Source: an uncultured Brachyspira sp.
GTDB taxonomy: Bacteria; Spirochaetota; Brachyspiria; Brachyspirales; Brachyspiraceae
DNA: 36,164 nucleotides
Direction: 5' to 3'
NCBI RefSeq assembly: GCF_944390595.1
Contig: NZ_CALXRN010000148.1
Span: 1 to 36,164 of the forward strand
Shown here: piece by piece, positions 31,541 to 36,164 of the stretch
Layout: the number at the start of each line of letters is the position of its first letter
How positions within the stretch are numbered: the stretch's first letter is position 1
Program-made: the position numbers and the translations under genes
Notes under the pieces: model-generated
What the model was told of the DNA's origin: nothing
Seen by the model: the letters and a program-made list of their open reading frames with translations, nothing else
The model's database searches: none

Positions 31541-32761
31541 ATGGAAGAATTAAGTTTAATAAAAAGTAAAATAAAAGATATAAAACAAGAACTTATAAAT
31601 ATACGTAGAGATATACATTTAAATCCGGAATTATCATCTGAAGAATTTAGAACAATGGATATAATATCTAAGTATTTGAATTATCACAATATAAAACATC
31701 AAACAAATATTGCAGGCACAGGAATAGTAGCAGACATATACGGAAAAGATAGAAGTTTTACGGTAGGATTCAGAGCTGATATGGATGCATTGCCAATAAA
31801 TGATTTAAAGCATTGCGATTATGCTTCAAAAAATAAAGGTGTATGTCATGCATGCGGACATGATGTTCATACTGCAATTAATATGGGAATAGCTAATATA
31901 TTTTCAAATAATGACAATAAAATAATACCTCCATGTAATATTAGACTAATATTTCAGCCGGCAGAAGAAACTGTAGGCGGGGCATTGCAGATGATAAAAG
32001 AAAATGCATTAGAAAATGTAAATGTTATATATGCACTTCATGTATCTTCAAATATAGATACAGGTTATATTCAAATAAATGATAGTATTGTAAATGCAGA
32101 ATGTTTAGATTTCAAAATAAAAGTTTATGGTAAAAGTTCTCATGGAGCTAATCCTGCAGGCGGTGTTGATGCTATTGTTATAGCATCAAAAATAATAAAT
32201 GATTTACAAACCATAATAAGCAGAAATATTCAAGCAGAAGACAGTGCTGTTATTACTATAGGAACAATAAATGGAGGCAATGCTTCTAATATAATATGCG
32301 ATTATGTAGAGATGACTGGCACTATAAGAGCATTAAAAGAAACAACTATGCAAAGAATAAAAAACAGAATAAAAAAGATAATAAAATGCATATCAAATTC
32401 TTTTGACGGAGATGCTGAGTTTATAGAACTTGTTTATTATCCAAGTCTTATTAATTGGAAAGATGCTTCTAATATCATAAAAGAAAATGCTGTAAAATTA
32501 CTTGGCGAAAATAAGGTATTGGAATTAAAACCGTCATTGGGTTCTGAAGATTTTTCTTATTTTATACAAAATAAGCCCGGAGCATTTTTCAATATAGGTT
32601 CAAGAAATGAAAAAAAAGGTATAATACATAAAGCCCATCATGGATTATTTGATGTTGATGAAGATTGTATAGAGATAGGACTTACTTTACAAATAATGAA
32701 TCTTTACAGCAGTTATTTAAATAAAGACTTATTTTGGATAGGAAAAGAAAGGCAATATTAA
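31541..32761 (+). CDS. M20-family amidohydrolase (N-acyl-amino-acid hydrolase-like)
   Basis: A 406-residue cytoplasmic metallo-amidohydrolase of the M20D/ama-hippurate hydrolase type. Catalytic and metal motifs in order are RRDIHLNPELSSEE (near the N-terminus), FRADMDALPI, CHACGHDVHTA with the metal-binding Cys/His, FQPAEETVGGA with the catalytic Glu pair, and ALHVSS. A dimerisation domain (about 185-295) begins DFKIKVYGKSSHGANPAGG. The C-terminal PSLGSEDFSYF and HKAHHGLFDVDE complete the metal site. It deacylates N-acyl amino acids or related amides; the substrate is not fixed by sequence. Probably monocistronic, ending in a strong hairpin. Confidence 0.9.
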   Translation: MEELSLIKSKIKDIKQELINIRRDIHLNPELSSEEFRTMDIISKYLNYHNIKHQTNIAGTGIVADIYGKDRSFTVGFRADMDALPINDLKHCDYASKNKGVCHACGHDVHTAINMGIANIFSNNDNKIIPPCNIRLIFQPAEETVGGALQMIKENALENVNVIYALHVSSNIDTGYIQINDSIVNAECLDFKIKVYGKSSHGANPAGGVDAIVIASKIINDLQTIISRNIQAEDSAVITIGTINGGNASNIICDYVEMTGTIRALKETTMQRIKNRIKKIIKCISNSFDGDAEFIELVYYPSLINWKDASNIIKENAVKLLGENKVLELKPSLGSEDFSYFIQNKPGAFFNIGSRNEKKGIIHKAHHGLFDVDEDCIEIGLTLQIMNLYSSYLNKDLFWIGKERQY

Positions 32762-32762
32762 A

Positions 32763-32790
32763 GCCCAATGAAATAGTTATTCCATTGGGC
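32763..32790. terminator. Terminator between the M20 and esterase genes
   Basis: Arms GCCCAATG (32763-32770) and CATTGGGC (32783-32790) are perfect complements, with further pairing inside one mismatch. It is GC-richer than its surroundings. The genes converge here, ending at 32761 and 32802. Confidence 0.75.
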
Positions 32791-32801
32791 ATAAAAATTA
32801 T

Positions 32802-33779
32802 TTATTTTATAATTTCTTTTTTTAACCAAGAATCTAAATCATACAAAAAATCTTCTTTATACTTAAAGTCATTCATGCCAAATCCATGACCTCCTTCCGG
32901 ATATATATGTAAAGCTGTTTTAACATTATTTTTAAGAAGGGAATTAAAATACCATATACTATGTCCTAACGGCACAACTTTATCATCAAATGCTGCTACT
33001 ATAAAAGTAGGAGGAGTATTAGAAGATACATGTTTTTCAAGACTATATTGTATTTCTAAAGGATGTCCATTCTCTAAATCACCTATTAAATTTTTTCTTG
33101 ATGATATAACATTTGCAATTTGCATATCAAAAGAAATTGCAGGATATAATAGTATAGCAAATGCAGGTACACCTTCATTCTTAGAATATATAGAATAACT
33201 TGCCGCTAAATGTCCTCCAGCTGAACTTCCAAATACACCTACTTTTGAAATATCAAGTCCGTATTCACCAGCTAATTCTTTTATAATATCATAACTGCGT
33301 TCTACATCTTCAAGAGGAATTTGATGAACTTTGTTAGGCATTCTATATTTAAGTACAAAAGCACTAACTCCTCTATCATTAAACCATTTTGCTACATCAA
33401 ATCCTTCTCTTTGCATAGCAACGCCATAATATCCTCCGCCAGGCAATATTATAACACCATATCCATTTGGTGAAGAAGCTTTAAATGCATACAAAATAGG
33501 TTTAGTTACATCTCTTACCAAACCCTCTTTTTCATCATAAATCTCTTCATGTTCAATACCGCTAGTATATTCAGGCTGAACATCCTTATACAATTCTATA
33601 ATTGCAGGATACTGTTCATTAGAATATGCTGTATCGAAATCTTTAGTATAAGTTATAGTTTGATGAGTACTTTCTGCTGCTGTATTACTAGATGTATCAG
33701 CAGTATTAGAACTGCATGATGCTATTAATATGCATGACAAAACAGCTATAACAAATTTAGAAAACGTCGAAAACCTCAT
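32802..33779 (-). CDS. Lipoprotein alpha/beta-hydrolase (acetyl-esterase-like)
   Basis: A 325-residue lipoprotein. The signal peptide ends at lipobox LIASC with Cys22, followed by a Ser/Thr-rich spacer (about 23-45). The alpha/beta-hydrolase domain has the oxyanion-region LPGGGYYG and the nucleophile elbow GSSAGG with Ser186. Acid Asp lies in AAFDDKVVP and His in EGGHGFGM. This layout fits acetyl xylan esterase/BD-FAE-like or carboxylesterase enzymes acting outside the cytoplasm. RBS AGGAG is at 33792-33788 and the promoter at 33809-33836. Which ester it cleaves is unknown, but de-acetylation of plant or mucin sugars is plausible. Confidence 0.85.
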   Translation of the reverse strand: MRFSTFSKFVIAVLSCILIASCSSNTADTSSNTAAESTHQTITYTKDFDTAYSNEQYPAIIELYKDVQPEYTSGIEHEEIYDEKEGLVRDVTKPILYAFKASSPNGYGVIILPGGGYYGVAMQREGFDVAKWFNDRGVSAFVLKYRMPNKVHQIPLEDVERSYDIIKELAGEYGLDISKVGVFGSSAGGHLAASYSIYSKNEGVPAFAILLYPAISFDMQIANVISSRKNLIGDLENGHPLEIQYSLEKHVSSNTPPTFIVAAFDDKVVPLGHSIWYFNSLLKNNVKTALHIYPEGGHGFGMNDFKYKEDFLYDLDSWLKKEIIK

Positions 33780-33808
33780 AATTAAATCTCCTAATAAAAA
33801 TTGCCCAT

Positions 33809-33836
33809 ATTATAATAAATTAAATTTTACTGTCAA
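33809..33836 (-). promoter_or_regulatory. Promoter of the esterase gene
   Basis: Minus-strand TTGACA (33836-33831), 16-base spacer and TATAAT (33814-33809). Both boxes match consensus fully. Confidence 0.65.
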
Positions 33837-33891
33837 TGCTAAAGCATAAATATATATTATTATTTCTGTAATATAATAAATTTATTTATAG

Positions 33892-33919
33892 TTGACAATA
33901 CTAAATTATGAAATATAAT
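33892..33919 (+). promoter_or_regulatory. Promoter of the OppA-type gene
   Basis: TTGACA (33892-33897), 16-base spacer and TATAAT (33914-33919). Both boxes match consensus fully. The ATG is at 33956. Confidence 0.65.
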
Positions 33920-33955
33920 TCTATTTAATAAATTAACATACTAAGGCTAGGTACA

Positions 33956-35557
33956 ATGAAAAAGTTTTATTTAATTCTAATAGTTTTTATTATTGTTATT
34001 TCATGTTCTAATAATAAGTCTATTGATGATAATACGGTATATGTAAATCTTGGGGCAGAACCAAAAACAATAGATCCCGCATTAAATATAACATTGCAGG
34101 GTTCTACTTATGTAACCCATTTGTTTGAATGCTTAACTACAAAATATAAAGATATAGAAATTCAGCCTGGTGCTGCTGAAAGCTGGGATATATCAGAAGA
34201 CGGACTTACATATATATTTCATTTAAGAACTAATGGAAAATGGTCTGACGGAAAGCCTTTAACTGCTCATGATTTTGAATATTCATGGAAGCGTGTTGTT
34301 GATCCGGATACAGCCAGCGAGCCTAGCTATTTATTTGAGCCTATACTAAATTTTTCTAATGTTAATGGCGGATATATGCCTGTTGATGAGTTTGGAATAA
34401 AGGCTATAGATGATTATACACTTGAAGTGAAACTAGAATATCCTACTGCATATTTTTTGGAGCTTGTTAATCTTCCTGTATTTTCACCTGTTAGAAAAGA
34501 TATGGTGGAACAAGACCCTGATAACTGGACTAGAAACCCTAAAACTTGTGTTGGTAATGGAGCTTTTGTATTAAAAGAAAGAAAGCCTGATGAAAGTATA
34601 ACTGTTGTAAAAAATACTAATTATTGGGGTGCTGACACTATAGTTGCAGAAAAAATTAAATTTGTTCTTATGGATAATCCTAATTCTGCTGTTGCAGGTG
34701 TTAAAGAGGGTTCATTACATTTTTCTGATCAATTTCCATATCAAGATATAGATACTCTTAAAGAAGAAGGTTTAATAGATATTGCCACTAGAATAGGTAC
34801 TCAATACTATGCTTTAAATACAACTAATGCAACTTTAAAAGATAAAAGAGTGAGAAAAGCATTGTCGCTTGCTATAGACAGAAACTATATAGTAGAAAAT
34901 GTACTTAAATCTGGAAAACCTGCGGGGGCATTAGTTCCTTGGGGAGTTACTGATGTTGAAGGATATTTCAGAGATAATGCTGGTGAATATATAAGCACCA
35001 ATAAAGAGGATTATCAAAAAAATGTAGAAGAAGCTAAAAGATTAATGGCTGAGGCTGGTTATCCTAATGGAGAGGGCTTCCCTGTACTAGAGTTTTTCCT
35101 TACTTTCAGCAATGATATACCTATGTTTGAAGCTGTTCAAAATATGTGGAAAGTTAACCTCGGAATAGATGTAAAACTTACTCAGATGGAATTTGCTCCG
35201 TTTATTCATGCATTTAGAACAGAAAGAAATTATACTATGGCTGGTGCAAGCTGGACTGGAAGTTATAATGATCCTACTACATTTTTAGGGATGTTTGTAA
35301 GCTATTCATATAAAAATCACTCATTATTTACAAATGCTGCATTTGATGAGGCTATAAGTATTGCATCCAAAACTATAGATCAGAATATAAGAATGAGAGA
35401 ATTACATAAAGCAGAAAAAATACTTATAGAAGATGAGGCTGTTATAATACCTATAGCATATTTTGAACCTGCTGTATTAAAAAGTCCAAATTTGAAAGAT
35501 GTATTTTATATACCTTTTGCTCAATATAAATTCTCATATTCATATTTGGAAAAATAA
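33956..35557 (+). CDS. Oligopeptide ABC transporter substrate-binding lipoprotein (OppA-like)
   Basis: A 533-residue solute-binding protein of the SBP_bac_5 family. Lipobox VISC gives Cys17. Family motifs include LGAEPKTIDPALN near the mature N-terminus, EDGLTYIFHLRTNGKWSDGKPLTAHDFEYSWKRV, GNGAFVLKE and the hinge-proximal KDKRVRKALSLAIDRNYI. EEAKRLMAEAGYPNGEGFP follows. It captures peptides in the periplasm for an Opp permease, which is not encoded in this window, so it is an orphan copy. This is common in spirochaetes. Two imperfect AGG elements precede the ATG. Peptide specificity is unknown. Confidence 0.9.
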   Translation: MKKFYLILIVFIIVISCSNNKSIDDNTVYVNLGAEPKTIDPALNITLQGSTYVTHLFECLTTKYKDIEIQPGAAESWDISEDGLTYIFHLRTNGKWSDGKPLTAHDFEYSWKRVVDPDTASEPSYLFEPILNFSNVNGGYMPVDEFGIKAIDDYTLEVKLEYPTAYFLELVNLPVFSPVRKDMVEQDPDNWTRNPKTCVGNGAFVLKERKPDESITVVKNTNYWGADTIVAEKIKFVLMDNPNSAVAGVKEGSLHFSDQFPYQDIDTLKEEGLIDIATRIGTQYYALNTTNATLKDKRVRKALSLAIDRNYIVENVLKSGKPAGALVPWGVTDVEGYFRDNAGEYISTNKEDYQKNVEEAKRLMAEAGYPNGEGFPVLEFFLTFSNDIPMFEAVQNMWKVNLGIDVKLTQMEFAPFIHAFRTERNYTMAGASWTGSYNDPTTFLGMFVSYSYKNHSLFTNAAFDEAISIASKTIDQNIRMRELHKAEKILIEDEAVIIPIAYFEPAVLKSPNLKDVFYIPFAQYKFSYSYLEK

Positions 35558-35587
35558 AATTTAATGCATTATAAAATGATATACTGC

Positions 35588-35615
35588 TTGTTTTTTATAT
35601 AAAATTTCATATAAT
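35588..35615 (+). promoter_or_regulatory. Candidate promoter of the MarR gene
   Basis: TTGTTT (35588-35593), 16-base spacer and TATAAT (35610-35615). AAGGA at 35623-35627 lies 13 bases before the ATG, too far for an optimal RBS. Confidence 0.4.
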
Positions 35616-35640
35616 ATGATATAAGGATAATGTCAACTTT

Positions 35641-36081
35641 ATGGAAGATATTTTTATAGGTAAATTAATAAAAGAATTACATACAGCTTTAGATAATAGA
35701 TTCAATAGATTTTTAGAGAAACATAAATTAACTGCATCGCAAATGGATATAATTATGTTTCTATATCATAATGAAAATAAAATAGTTAATCAGAGAGATA
35801 TAGAAGGTTTTTTAGGACTGAGCAATCCTACCATAGCTGGTACTTTGTATAGATTAGAAAAGAAGGGATTTATAAAAAGAAAAGTAAGCAGCGAAGATAA
35901 AAGGTATAAAGAAATATATCTCACGACAAAAAGTAAAAAACTAAAAGAAATTGTATTTGAAGATATTAGAAAAAATAATGAATTAATGTTTTCTAATATG
36001 TCTGATAAAGAAAAAGAAACTTTAGTATTTATTATAGAAAAACTGCTTAATAATATACAAAATAAAAATACTCCTTTTTAA
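35641..36081 (+). CDS. MarR-family transcriptional regulator
   Basis: A 146-residue winged-helix repressor. The N-terminal dimerisation helix spans about 1-30. The DNA-binding part (about 35-100) has NQRDIEGFLGLSNPTIAGTLYRLEKKGFIKR for the HTH and SSEDKRYKEIYLT for the wing with the conserved Asp-Lys-Arg. The C-terminal helices (105-140) close the dimer interface. MarR proteins respond to phenolic or oxidative ligands and usually repress nearby genes. The preceding OppA gene is on the same strand but has its own promoter, and the target is not visible. An ATG at 35630 is out of frame. Confidence 0.85.
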   Translation: MEDIFIGKLIKELHTALDNRFNRFLEKHKLTASQMDIIMFLYHNENKIVNQRDIEGFLGLSNPTIAGTLYRLEKKGFIKRKVSSEDKRYKEIYLTTKSKKLKEIVFEDIRKNNELMFSNMSDKEKETLVFIIEKLLNNIQNKNTPF

Positions 36082-36114
36082 TATACTTTAATTTTTTATG
36101 TATAAATAAACATT

Positions 36115-36164
36115 TTATTCTAATTCCAGCCATTTAAGTTTTATTACTTTGTTTTTATTTCTAA
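36115..36164 (-). CDS. Possible C-terminal end of a gene running off the window
   Basis: Read on the minus strand from the window edge, one frame stays open for 15 codons (RNKNKVIKLKWLELE) before TAA at 36117-36115. The basic, aromatic-containing peptide is plausible as a protein C-terminus, but it is too short to identify and could be chance. Confidence 0.3.
   Translation of the reverse strand, partial: RNKNKVIKLKWLELE

Overview
The window looks like chromosomal DNA of a very AT-rich spirochaete, most likely Brachyspira. This rests on the strong A/T codon bias, many lipoproteins with spirochaete-type lipoboxes, BspA-type (DUF285) repeat proteins, TTGAAA/TTGACA-N16-17-TATAAT promoters, and an anaerobic gut-type gene set (GH2 glycosidase, esterase, OppA, M20 amidohydrolase). 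The genus is an inference; no marker gene fixes it. I saw no insertion sequence, phage module, CRISPR array or rRNA.

Region 1 (1-5945): a tRNA-Tyr on the minus strand; a lipoprotein with PPC-like repeats and an Asn/Tyr-rich tail; then a large membrane-anchored AsmA-like protein followed by a DUF1318 (YdbL-like) lipoprotein. This pair resembles the enterobacterial ydbH-ynbE-ydbL envelope locus.

Region 2 (5976-11406) is the most unusual part. A minus-strand protein fuses an XRE helix-turn-helix to a dynamin-like GTPase with C-terminal membrane segments. A 425-base AT-rich divergent region with two overlapping, mutually exclusive inverted repeats separates it from two tandem paralogues. Each paralogue begins with a degenerate HPr domain that has lost the phosphorylatable His but keeps the Ser46-type NAKS motif, as in Crh, and continues into about 300 residues I do not recognise. 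A PPP-type metallophosphoesterase and a zinc-ribbon protein follow closely. I propose these as a candidate signalling module; function is unproven.

Region 3 (11465-19880) is housekeeping: a YibQ-type divergent polysaccharide deacetylase, LysA, a DtxR/MntR-type repressor, a PhoB/PhoR-type two-component system, a CopZ-like metal chaperone directly ahead of ruvA, a GNAT acetyltransferase, a membrane-anchored rhodanese and a SurA/PrsA-like foldase.

Region 4 (19891-25627) holds a cytoplasmic GH2 glycosidase, a TspO protein, a small HEQEH/4-Cys zincin-like protein, an exported ankyrin-repeat protein and a Gfo/Idh/MocA oxidoreductase.

Region 5 (25628-36164) holds scpA, a DUF285-DUF4132 fusion with a short repeat-only paralogue behind it, a Cof-type HAD phosphatase, an unrecognised beta-rich protein, an M20 amidohydrolase, a lipoprotein esterase, an OppA-type binding protein, a MarR regulator and possibly the 3' end of a further gene. 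Several ATG codons here lie only a few bases downstream of a promoter -10 box and lack a Shine-Dalgarno, which suggests leaderless mRNAs.
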